Assembly (NCBI GenBank): GCA_015520535.1
Contig: WAPZ01000532.1
Coordinates: forward strand, 1 to 8,022
From: Candidatus Heimdallarchaeota archaeon
Lineage (GTDB): Archaea > Asgardarchaeota > Heimdallarchaeia > Hodarchaeales > S146-22
DNA length: 8,022 nt
Reading direction: 5' to 3'
The notes under the pieces: generated by a model
Database searches by the model: none
Told to the model about the DNA's origin: nothing
What the model saw: only the letters and a program-made list of their open reading frames with translations
Translations under genes and position numbers: made by a program
In this document: positions 1 through 5,082 of the stretch, one piece after another
How positions within the stretch are numbered: position 1 is the stretch's first letter
How the letters are laid out: each line of letters begins with the position of its first letter

Positions 1-15
1 GTGTATAAGAGACAG
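1..15 (+). other. Residual Tn5/Nextera mosaic-end adapter (sequencing artefact)
   Basis: The first 15 bases, GTGTATAAGAGACAG, are identical to the 3' 15 bases of the 19-base Tn5 mosaic end used in tagmentation libraries. Such a match exactly at the window edge is best explained as untrimmed adapter at a contig end, not genomic DNA. Genomic sequence probably begins at base 16. No matching adapter is visible at the right edge. Confidence 0.93.
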
Positions 16-45
16 ATGTTACAACTTTTTATGTTCGTTTAGCAA

Positions 46-55
46 TATTTAAAAA
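46..55 (+). promoter_or_regulatory. Candidate TATA box for the unknown rightward gene
   Basis: TATTTAAAAA lies 30-39 bases before the ATG at 85 and resembles an archaeal TATA element. A start about 25-28 bases downstream would give a leader of roughly ten bases, just enough to hold the AGGAGGG. In such A+T-rich DNA similar strings arise by chance and no clear BRE is visible, so this is weak. Confidence 0.3.
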
Positions 56-76
56 CGTTAAGGGGTATTTTAGCAT

Positions 77-83
77 AGGAGGG
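77..83 (+). promoter_or_regulatory. Strong Shine-Dalgarno sequence, closely spaced to its start
   Basis: AGGAGGG is the best anti-16S match in the window. It is only one base from ATG at 85 and four bases from GTG at 88, in the same frame; GTG at 97 is 13 bases away. The spacing to ATG85 is unusually short, so GTG88 may be the real start. The effect is one residue, but the site supports translation of the downstream gene. Confidence 0.7.
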
Positions 84-84
84 C

Positions 85-1257
85 ATGGTGAACGTTGTGA
101 CAACAGATAATGCCGAATCTAAAGGAAATAAATCTTTAGTTACAGAAGAATCAAAAAATCGGTTACAAATAAGCGATAGTTTCTCTAAAAAATTGTCGTT
201 GCTTTTAACAAGACAAGTAAGGTCGGGTGAGACATCGACGACAACGTCTCCTCCCCAACAAGCAAAAAAGAAAAGAAAACGCCCCTCTCACGTGTTTAAG
301 AGCGAAAAGACGGTTCATGTTCCACCTCCGCCGAAAATTATCAATCAAAAGACAAAACCACCAAATCCAACAACAATAATCAGTAACAAAGGCGTCAAAA
401 TAACAAAATATAGTCCTACTTCGCAGAAGTCCGTCCACCAAGAGAAAAAATCGCGTCTTCCACCACAAGAAAAAGTGGCACGACCTGCCAAAAAAAACGC
501 GTTAGATGGGGAATTAAAAAAAGTACAACAAAACTTAAAAAAAACACCAGTATCACCACCTAAAAAACCCAATATATTTAAATCTGCACCTCTAAAAACG
601 ATAAAAGATCTCAAACCGATTCCTAAGATTAAAAAAACGCAACAACCCAGTAACACTCAAGAGCTGGAAAATGAAATTGCTCAAGCAAAAAAGTCTCTCA
701 AGAAGGTGGCACCACCAAAAGTTCCTCTTTTTCCTAAAAAAATTAAGATTGATCGAAACATGGAAAAGGCGGTTTTTCGCGAAAAAACCTCTGCAATCAC
801 TGATGACGACAAAACGAACCTAAAGACGGTGTTAGAAATCTTAGAGGATGAATTGGCAATGGAAAATGATACTACTGTGGAGTTTACTCATGATACCAGT
901 TCTTCGTCGAAGGTTGCCGAAGAAACACAGCAAGAAGCAATAAAAAAGGCCGTATCTCCCCAAAAAAGACATGCTGAATTACCTACAAGTGTCCAGTCAA
1001 CTGAAAATGCGGAAGTTATAAACAATTTCCTTTTATTGATCAAAAGATATCCAATAATCGATTATGAGTCCTTTGCTTGGTTATTGTCAATTGAAAACCC
1101 ACATATTCTGAGATCATTTATTGAGAAAGTTCAAAATCGTTTTCCACTTCAACTTACACCAAAAGGCGTCAAATTTATTGGTATCTGGGATGAATCACTT
1201 GTTATCGCGTTTATTAAAGAAATGAAAGCGTTTGGTATACCAGTAAGCGAAGATTGA
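85..1257 (+). CDS. Unknown Lys/Pro-rich, largely disordered protein with a small C-terminal folded domain
   Basis: I do not recognise this 390-residue protein. Residues 1-50 are polar; about 55-225 are very rich in Lys and Pro with a basic cluster at 61-66 (KKKRKR), proline runs at 80-83, and two similar LKK...PPK.P..F segments at 151-166 and 205-218. Residues 235-285 are acidic and Ser/Thr-rich. Residues about 308-390 look folded, with alternating helical, hydrophobic stretches (NNFLLLIKRYP, ESFAWLLSI, ILRSFIEKVQNRFP, then LTPKGVKFIG), loosely reminiscent of a winged-helix order. No signal peptide or membrane segment is visible, so it is probably cytosolic and may bind nucleic acid or a partner through the basic tail. 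The AGGAGGG upstream and a sustained open frame support a real gene. It converges on, and overlaps by 63 bp, the subtilase gene. Function cannot be assigned; a scaffold or nucleoid/RNA-binding role is only a guess from composition. Confidence 0.8.
   Translation: MVNVVTTDNAESKGNKSLVTEESKNRLQISDSFSKKLSLLLTRQVRSGETSTTTSPPQQAKKKRKRPSHVFKSEKTVHVPPPPKIINQKTKPPNPTTIISNKGVKITKYSPTSQKSVHQEKKSRLPPQEKVARPAKKNALDGELKKVQQNLKKTPVSPPKKPNIFKSAPLKTIKDLKPIPKIKKTQQPSNTQELENEIAQAKKSLKKVAPPKVPLFPKKIKIDRNMEKAVFREKTSAITDDDKTNLKTVLEILEDELAMENDTTVEFTHDTSSSSKVAEETQQEAIKKAVSPQKRHAELPTSVQSTENAEVINNFLLLIKRYPIIDYESFAWLLSIENPHILRSFIEKVQNRFPLQLTPKGVKFIGIWDESLVIAFIKEMKAFGIPVSED
511..741 (+). repeat. Degenerate internal protein repeat (LKK...PPK.P..F.K), two copies
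   Basis: Within the unknown protein, residues 143-166 (511-582) and 195-219 (667-741) share one plan: a short charged, Gln-rich helix-like stretch, then LKK, two to five residues including Val, PPK, one residue, Pro, hydrophobic/Phe and Lys. The alignment is by eye. It suggests a duplicated short linear motif, perhaps a docking peptide, inside disordered sequence; low complexity could also produce it. Confidence 0.45.
1195..1257. other. 63-bp tail-to-tail overlap of two coding regions, codons in register
   Basis: The last 20 codons plus stop of the rightward unknown gene (residues 371-390) are the exact antisense of the last 20 codons plus stop of the subtilase (residues 379-398). Both frames have codon boundaries at the same positions, so every codon is the reverse complement of a codon opposite; each TGA stop faces a TCA serine codon. 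In this register Lys/Glu codons on one strand face Phe codons on the other, so one side reads as a polar helix and the other as a membrane segment with its tail. Confidence 0.8.
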
Positions 1258-2391
1258 GCCAAAAACAATGGTTGCCGCCCCAATGAAGACTACGGCATTA
1301 AAAAAATCATTATTTGACGTTACATTAGATTGTGCCCTTTCTTGCTTTAGTTGTTCCGTTAAACTAAGTGCTTTATATGCATCAACCACTCCATAGCCGA
1401 AAATCGGATCTTTACCGGGTTCACCTAAGTCACTACTTGCTGCAATAAGGATGCTTCGTATGTCGTTAACTGTTAAATTGGGGTAAATCGAGAGCATTAG
1501 TGCGATTATTCCAGTAATATGTGGAGCTGCAAACGAGGTGCCACTTTCATTCTTGTAGTATGGTGATGTAAGAACACTACCTGTAATATTTTCGCCGGGC
1601 GCTGAAAATTCAGTTTCTGGTCCGGAATTGGCAAAGATGGAATGCTCTTTTTTTGCGTTTATCGAGGTCACTGCAATGACTTCTGGATATTTAGCTGGAT
1701 ATGTGACTTCATTTTTTTTCAAATTTCCCGTAATACCAACAATTATAACATTGTGTGCTACAATTTTTTTAATTACATCATAAAAGGAGGAAGGTGGCTT
1801 TACAAACGAAAAAATTGATAGATTTATGATGTCAGCTCCATTTTCAAAAGCATAAAGCAATGCACGTTCAAAATTTTCCCAATCATTATTGTAAAAGGCG
1901 TTTTTATCATCCAAAAATCGAATATTCATGATAGAGATGTTTGGTGCCACTCCAATGACTACATTACCCTTAGATTGACCAGCGATGATAGAGCTTACAA
2001 ATGTACCGTGCCAATGGCCCGGTGAGGGATCATTATCATCATCACGAAAATCCCAGCCGTGAATATCGTCTATATAGCCGTTTTGGTCGTCATCTTTATT
2101 ATTGTTTGGTATTTCATCTGTATTATTCCAAATTTTTCCTTTTAGGTGTGGATGAGACATGTCAATACCGCTGTCGATAACTGCTACCACGACATCTTTT
2201 TTACCAGTAGTTAGATTCCATGCTTGTGGGATATTGAGCATATTGAGATTCCATGGGTAATTGCTATGAAAAAAATTGTCATCATAATTATTAGCGGGTT
2301 GTGGCACTTCAATCGTTTTGTAGACGAAGGAATAACCAATCAATAATAGAAAGAGTAGATTTAGAACAAGCATACGGGTTTTTCGACTCAT
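1195..2391 (-). CDS. Membrane-anchored subtilisin-like serine protease (peptidase family S8)
   Basis: A 398-residue subtilase carrying the full catalytic set: Asp73 in AVIDSGID, His128 in HGTFVSSIIAG, oxyanion-hole Asn223 in ITGN, and Ser286 in GTSFAAPHITG. The Asp/Asn-rich stretch at 97-122, ending in YIDDIHGWDF, is typical of the family and may bind calcium. Residues 7-24 form a hydrophobic segment after a basic start (MSRKTR), a signal anchor or signal peptide. Residues about 363-385 form a second membrane segment followed by a basic tail, so the protease domain is probably outside the cell and tethered at one or both ends. Eight N-x-S/T sequons fit an exported, possibly glycosylated protein. 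Only about 25 residues separate the first membrane segment from the mature-like start PWNLNMLNIPQAW, so no I9-type propeptide is evident. ATG at 2391 lies one base after the PIN gene stop, implying co-transcription and probably translational coupling. The substrate is unknown. Confidence 0.93.
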   Translation of the reverse strand: MSRKTRMLVLNLLFLLLIGYSFVYKTIEVPQPANNYDDNFFHSNYPWNLNMLNIPQAWNLTTGKKDVVVAVIDSGIDMSHPHLKGKIWNNTDEIPNNNKDDDQNGYIDDIHGWDFRDDDNDPSPGHWHGTFVSSIIAGQSKGNVVIGVAPNISIMNIRFLDDKNAFYNNDWENFERALLYAFENGADIINLSIFSFVKPPSSFYDVIKKIVAHNVIIVGITGNLKKNEVTYPAKYPEVIAVTSINAKKEHSIFANSGPETEFSAPGENITGSVLTSPYYKNESGTSFAAPHITGIIALMLSIYPNLTVNDIRSILIAASSDLGEPGKDPIFGYGVVDAYKALSLTEQLKQERAQSNVTSNNDFFNAVVFIGAATIVFGSIFAYWYTKRFHFFNKRDNK

Positions 2392-2392
2392 T

Positions 2393-2908
2393 TTATCTCA
2401 ACAAATCGAGCCCAATACCGTCGATTCTTTTTTGTTCACGGAGATATATGATTGTAATTCCTTGACGAATGAGTTGTTGTTTTAGCGTTTTGTCCGATGT
2501 GGCAACAATACAATGATACTTATGGGCAAAAGAAAGAATTGCCTCATCCGTTGTCCTCCCTTGTGTCAACGACTTTTTTAAAAGGAAAAAATTTGAATTT
2601 TGATCAGAAATTATGCTCAGTATTAATTTTATTGCTCTACGTAACTTTGGCTGTCGTTGATAGAGTTTTTTCAATTCATAAAAAACTTCCGGCAAAATTA
2701 AGAAGATAACCTTTCTAGAAATAAGTTTTTGAACTTCATTTTGTAAATTAAAGGGTTTTTGTGCCCAATATAAAAGAATGTTAGTGTCTAAAATTATATA
2801 AGAAGCCGTTGATGCAAAAAAAGAGGATTCGTCCAGTGTTTTTCCTTTAAAGTGACTAAAAGAGGGAAAAAAAACATTGTTTGTGGGCGACAATTCAAAT
2901 TTGGCCAT
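2393..2908 (-). CDS. PIN-domain ribonuclease, Fcf1/Utp23-like (aIF2-gamma-linked)
   Basis: A 171-residue PIN-domain protein. Acidic residues expected to bind catalytic metal are visible in order: Asp41 (LDTNILL), Glu78 (FYELKK, with Glu74 nearby), Asp121 (TDEAIL) and Asp139 (ATSDKTL). The end, GITIIYLREQKRID, matches the C-terminal pattern of archaeal Fcf1/Utp23-like proteins (COG1412), which often sit directly downstream of aIF2-gamma; their eukaryotic relatives act in 18S rRNA processing. Residues 1-34, rich in Ser and Phe, extend before the PIN fold and are longer than usual for this group. I chose ATG at 2908; an in-frame TTG lies immediately before it at 2911. The gap to the aIF2-gamma stop is six bases and to the subtilase one base, so the three are probably one operon. 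The alternative is a VapC-like toxin, but there is no antitoxin gene beside it and the housekeeping context argues for rRNA processing. Confidence 0.85.
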   Translation of the reverse strand: MAKFELSPTNNVFFPSFSHFKGKTLDESSFFASTASYIILDTNILLYWAQKPFNLQNEVQKLISRKVIFLILPEVFYELKKLYQRQPKLRRAIKLILSIISDQNSNFFLLKKSLTQGRTTDEAILSFAHKYHCIVATSDKTLKQQLIRQGITIIYLREQKRIDGIGLDLLR

Positions 2909-2914
2909 CAAATT

Positions 2915-4198
2915 TCAATCCAATAATTTTGTTCCACCGCTTTTGATTAAACCCCAGCCAATAAGTCGCCAACGATGTGCAATTTGCCGAGAAATGGCGA
3001 TTCGCATACCTTCTTCGGCACAAACTGGGATTCTTAAATCGACAATGACCTCATTTGCGCTCTTTTTTCCACGTACTACTCCAACCGTTTTCATGGTTCC
3101 AATATTTAGCATCAACATCTCGCGGGAACTAATTTCTTCTATTTTGCTCAATTGCTCATCACTGACACCTACAGCACGCTCCAGGAGATGAACCTCAATC
3201 ACAATACTTGACCATACGGGTGGTAATTTACCTACTTCACCGGCTACATGACCAACTAATTGGTCACTCTTTGTTATTGATGGATCTAACAATGTCCCAA
3301 CCCCAAGGAGACCACCAGGTTGCGCTTTTTTGACTTCAGCAAAACCGGTTTGAATACTCACTATTTTTGTTCGCAATGGCTGGACTTCTTTAGGACTTAA
3401 TATTATTCCCGGACGAATTTCTATTTCTTGCCCCACCTCAATTGTTCCTTGGAGAAGACTACCGCCAATTACACCGCCACGTAAATCTTCTGGTGGAATT
3501 CCCGGCTTGTTAATGTTAAAAGAGCGCGCTATATACATCAATGCCGGTAGAGTCGGATCACGCTCCGGCGTGGGAATATATTCTTCGATGTATTTGATTA
3601 ATATGTCTAAGTTAACCTTATGGATTGCTGAAATTGGGATTATTGGAAAATCGGGATAATTTCTTTCTTTCAAAAAGGCTTTAATTTGGTGATAGTTTTC
3701 AATCGCTTTTTCTTTGTCTACTAGTTCGATTTTATTTTGTGCAATGACAATGTGACCTTTTTTGGTTAAGCCTAGAATTTCCATTGCAGCGAGATGTTCC
3801 CTTGTTTGTGGCATTGGAACTTGTTCATTGGCTGCTACTACTAAAACTGCGCCGTCCATGATGCTTGATCCCGACAACATGGTGGCCATTAATACTTCAT
3901 GCCCTGGAGCATCAACAAAGGCTACTCTTCGGAGTAATTCTGTTTTTGTCCCACAATGGGGGCATTTAGGTTCTGTGGTGTATTTTTCTGGGTCAGGACA
4001 TTTCGGGCAAGCGCGGAATTCCACGGAAGCATAACCGAGTCGGATGCTGATTCCTCTTCGAATTTCTTCACTGTGAGTATCTGGAAATGTTCCTGAGTAT
4101 GCTGCTACTAGAGTGCTTTTACCATGATCGACGTGCCCAATAGTACCTATATTTACGACTGCTTGTCTTGGTTGTCTTTTTTTGCTCAATTTAGACAC
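2915..4198 (-). CDS. eif2g: Translation initiation factor aIF2 subunit gamma
   Basis: The GTPase subunit of archaeal IF2, which carries initiator Met-tRNA to the small ribosomal subunit. GTPase motifs, numbered from GTG at 4198: G1 GHVDHGKS (21-28), switch 1 around HSEEIRRGISIRLGYA (42-57), G3 DAPGH (96-100), G4 NKIE (155-158) and G5 SAIH (190-193). The zinc knuckle characteristic of a/eIF2-gamma is intact: Cys64, Cys67, Cys79, Cys82. Two beta-barrel domains follow (about 210-427). The usual switch 1 threonine (GIT) is serine here, a conservative change. Length 427 is normal. Start choice is uncertain: GTG at 4198 gives MSKLSKK, but GAGGTG at 4196-4201 is ideally spaced, six bases, for the in-frame TTG at 4189, which gives MSKKRQP. 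The alpha and beta subunits are not in the window. A 230-base spacer with a TATA box precedes it; the PIN gene follows after six bases. Confidence 0.97.
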   Translation of the reverse strand: MSKLSKKRQPRQAVVNIGTIGHVDHGKSTLVAAYSGTFPDTHSEEIRRGISIRLGYASVEFRACPKCPDPEKYTTEPKCPHCGTKTELLRRVAFVDAPGHEVLMATMLSGSSIMDGAVLVVAANEQVPMPQTREHLAAMEILGLTKKGHIVIAQNKIELVDKEKAIENYHQIKAFLKERNYPDFPIIPISAIHKVNLDILIKYIEEYIPTPERDPTLPALMYIARSFNINKPGIPPEDLRGGVIGGSLLQGTIEVGQEIEIRPGIILSPKEVQPLRTKIVSIQTGFAEVKKAQPGGLLGVGTLLDPSITKSDQLVGHVAGEVGKLPPVWSSIVIEVHLLERAVGVSDEQLSKIEEISSREMLMLNIGTMKTVGVVRGKKSANEVIVDLRIPVCAEEGMRIAISRQIAHRWRLIGWGLIKSGGTKLLD

Positions 4199-4201
4199 CT
4201 C
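4196..4201 (-). promoter_or_regulatory. Shine-Dalgarno sequence favouring a TTG start for aIF2-gamma
   Basis: GAGGTG on the minus strand overlaps the GTG at 4198 and sits six bases before the in-frame TTG at 4189. A GTG start would be inside its own ribosome-binding site, so TTG is the better-placed start. An ATG at 4203 opens an out-of-frame five-codon ORF (MRCLN) whose TGA, 4186-4188, overlaps that TTG, an arrangement that would allow termination-reinitiation. Confidence 0.55.
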
Positions 4202-4226
4202 ATTTTTTTCGTTTTTGTCTAGAGAA

Positions 4227-4238
4227 TCTTTCGAAAGA
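4227..4238. repeat. 12-base perfect palindrome in the aIF2-gamma leader
   Basis: TCTTTCGAAAGA is self-complementary and lies about 30-40 bases upstream of the aIF2-gamma start, downstream of the TATA-like box, so it would be in the 5' untranslated leader. It could be a dimeric-protein operator or a small RNA hairpin; a chance palindrome cannot be excluded. Confidence 0.4.
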
Positions 4239-4280
4239 GGAAAAGATAGAAGGGCTTTAATTACATGATGTTTTTATTTT

Positions 4281-4290
4281 TTTTATAAAG
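4281..4290 (-). promoter_or_regulatory. Archaeal TATA box for aIF2-gamma-PIN-subtilase operon
   Basis: The minus strand reads CTTTATAAAA here, close to the archaeal TATA consensus and the best such match in the spacers. Transcription would begin about 25 bases downstream, near 4258-4262, giving a leader of about 60 bases. The BRE position (GATA before the box) is not purine-A-rich enough to be convincing. Confidence 0.55.
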
Positions 4291-4385
4291 TATCTGTGTG
4301 TGGCGGTTGGCGAGGTATAACGATTGCTGGTTCTGTAATTTATTGGAAGATCTCAATAATTAAGGAGAACGCTTGTGAGAGGCTG

Positions 4386-4396
4386 AAAAGAAAAAG
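4386..4396 (-). terminator. Possible pyrimidine-rich terminator after S6e
   Basis: About 33 bases after the S6e stop the minus strand reads CTTTTTCTTTT. Archaeal RNA polymerase can terminate at oligo-T without a hairpin, and the next promoter lies downstream, so termination here is plausible. The tract is interrupted by a C, which lowers confidence. Confidence 0.35.
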
Positions 4397-4428
4397 TGAA
4401 GTAATGAGATTTTATCTGGTATTTTCTG

Positions 4429-4917
4429 TTACGCGGCAGATTCAGCTGTTGCAAGGCATTCTTCGATAGATTTTTGGCCTTTTTCTTTGATGGCGATATT
4501 AACTTGATATGTGAATTCGCCAATTGTGTTTCCACGGACAGTTTTTCGTTTTCTCATGCCGGGGCGTTTAATGACGATTGTGCGTTTTTGTTCGATAATT
4601 TTTCCGTCTCGGAAAACTTTTCGTTTTTTTGTTTTCTTTCGGCGGAGGCGAAATCCAATGCCTTCTTTGGATAAGATTTTAATTTTTGCGTCAGAATTGA
4701 TACTTGGATGCATTGGAAAGCCCCAAATATCTGATCCGCCAGTGATTTTTAATTTATATCCCTCAAATCCGAGTGGCGTGCCGTCGATGATATCGCCGAT
4801 TTTTTTGCCAAGGAGATATTGGACTTCTTCATGTCGTTCGACCATTTTACTGTACGTTTTTCCAGTTTCTGGATCTGCCAAGGTTAATTTGAATTTTATA
4901 GATTCTCGTTGTGGCAT
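4429..4917 (-). CDS. rps6e: Small-subunit ribosomal protein S6e
   Basis: A structural protein of the archaeal/eukaryotic 30S/40S subunit. The family core is clear: LADPETGKTY (13-22), LGKKIGD (36-42), the signature GYKLKITGGSDIWGFPMHP (53-71), and GMRKRKTVRGNTI (120-132). At 162 residues it is longer than most archaeal S6e, which I recall as about 125-135. The extra length comes from a basic segment around 92-113 (RRKKTKKRK..., ending before the GMRKRK signature) and a C-terminal extension after about 145 that ends in EECLATAESAA. ATG at 4917 has AGGT at 4925-4928, seven bases upstream, and AAAGGT just before that. It stands alone between 165- and 230-base spacers, so it probably has its own transcript. 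In eukaryotes the C-terminal tail of S6 is phosphorylated; nothing here shows that archaeal S6e is. Confidence 0.97.
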   Translation of the reverse strand: MPQRESIKFKLTLADPETGKTYSKMVERHEEVQYLLGKKIGDIIDGTPLGFEGYKLKITGGSDIWGFPMHPSINSDAKIKILSKEGIGFRLRRKKTKKRKVFRDGKIIEQKRTIVIKRPGMRKRKTVRGNTIGEFTYQVNIAIKEKGQKSIEECLATAESAA

Positions 4918-4946
4918 CTGTCAAACCTACCTTTCAATTATTTTAG

Positions 4947-4957
4947 TTTTATTAATC
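4947..4957 (-). promoter_or_regulatory. Weak TATA-like candidate for S6e
   Basis: The minus strand reads ATTAATAAAAC, 30-40 bases before the S6e ATG. The distance is right for a transcript with a very short leader. The match is only A+T-rich and a second candidate (AATAATATT near 5021-5030) exists, so the promoter position is not settled. Confidence 0.25.
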
Positions 4958-5000
4958 ATTATGGATTGATGGTCTATCTATCTTTATCTCTAATAATGAC

Positions 5001-5020
5001 TTTGAAAAATCTTTTTCAAA
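5001..5020. repeat. Perfect inverted repeat, 9-base arms, 2-base centre
   Basis: TTTGAAAAA and TTTTTCAAA flank a TC centre in the spacer between aIF5B and S6e. On the minus strand it follows the T8 tract of the candidate aIF5B terminator by about ten bases. It may be part of a bidirectional A/T-rich termination region or a protein-binding site upstream of S6e; A+T bias makes chance possible. Confidence 0.45.
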
Positions 5021-5030
5021 AATATTATTC

Positions 5031-5048
5031 AAAAAAAACTGAGCGCTC
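5031..5048 (-). terminator. Oligo-T terminator after aIF5B
   Basis: The minus strand has the self-complementary GAGCGCTC, then AG, then eight T residues (5031-5038), beginning 35 bases after the aIF5B stop. An uninterrupted T8 is a good archaeal termination signal; the GC-rich palindrome before it could add a hairpin. It would close the SRP19-rlmE-aIF5B transcript before S6e. Confidence 0.6.
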
Positions 5049-5082
5049 TTTGCTTGTTTTCATGGATGTGATTGAGGAATTG

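Larger units (their letters stand above)
4199..4428 (-). other. 230-base non-coding spacer between S6e and aIF2-gamma
   Basis: This spacer holds no convincing gene. In the minus-strand direction it contains a pyrimidine-rich stretch after S6e (4386-4396), a TATA-like box (4281-4290) and a 12-base palindrome (4227-4238) in what would be the aIF2-gamma leader. No tRNA-like cloverleaf and no properly spaced C/D-box pair was seen. Confidence 0.6.

Noticed and set aside
205..656. Two minus-strand ORFs (87 and 103 residues) opposite the unknown gene
   Set aside because: They are Phe/Leu/Cys-rich complements of the Lys/Pro-rich frame, lack convincing ribosome-binding sites and have no recognisable domain.
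2393..2908. VapC-type toxin of a toxin-antitoxin pair
   Set aside because: No small antitoxin gene precedes it; the neighbour is aIF2-gamma, and the C-terminal pattern fits the Fcf1-like group.
2877..3191. 104-codon plus-strand ORF antisense to the end of aIF2-gamma
   Set aside because: Fully inside a conserved gene, no domain, no regulatory sequence; shadow frame.
4265..4388. C/D-box guide RNA (ATGATG at 4265, CTGA at 4383)
   Set aside because: The boxes are about 115 bases apart, roughly twice the archaeal norm, with no internal D'/C' pair or closing stem.
4511..4969. 152-codon plus-strand ORF antisense to S6e
   Set aside because: S6e is unmistakable on the other strand; the ORF is a low-stop shadow, rich in Phe/Arg/Ser with no motif.
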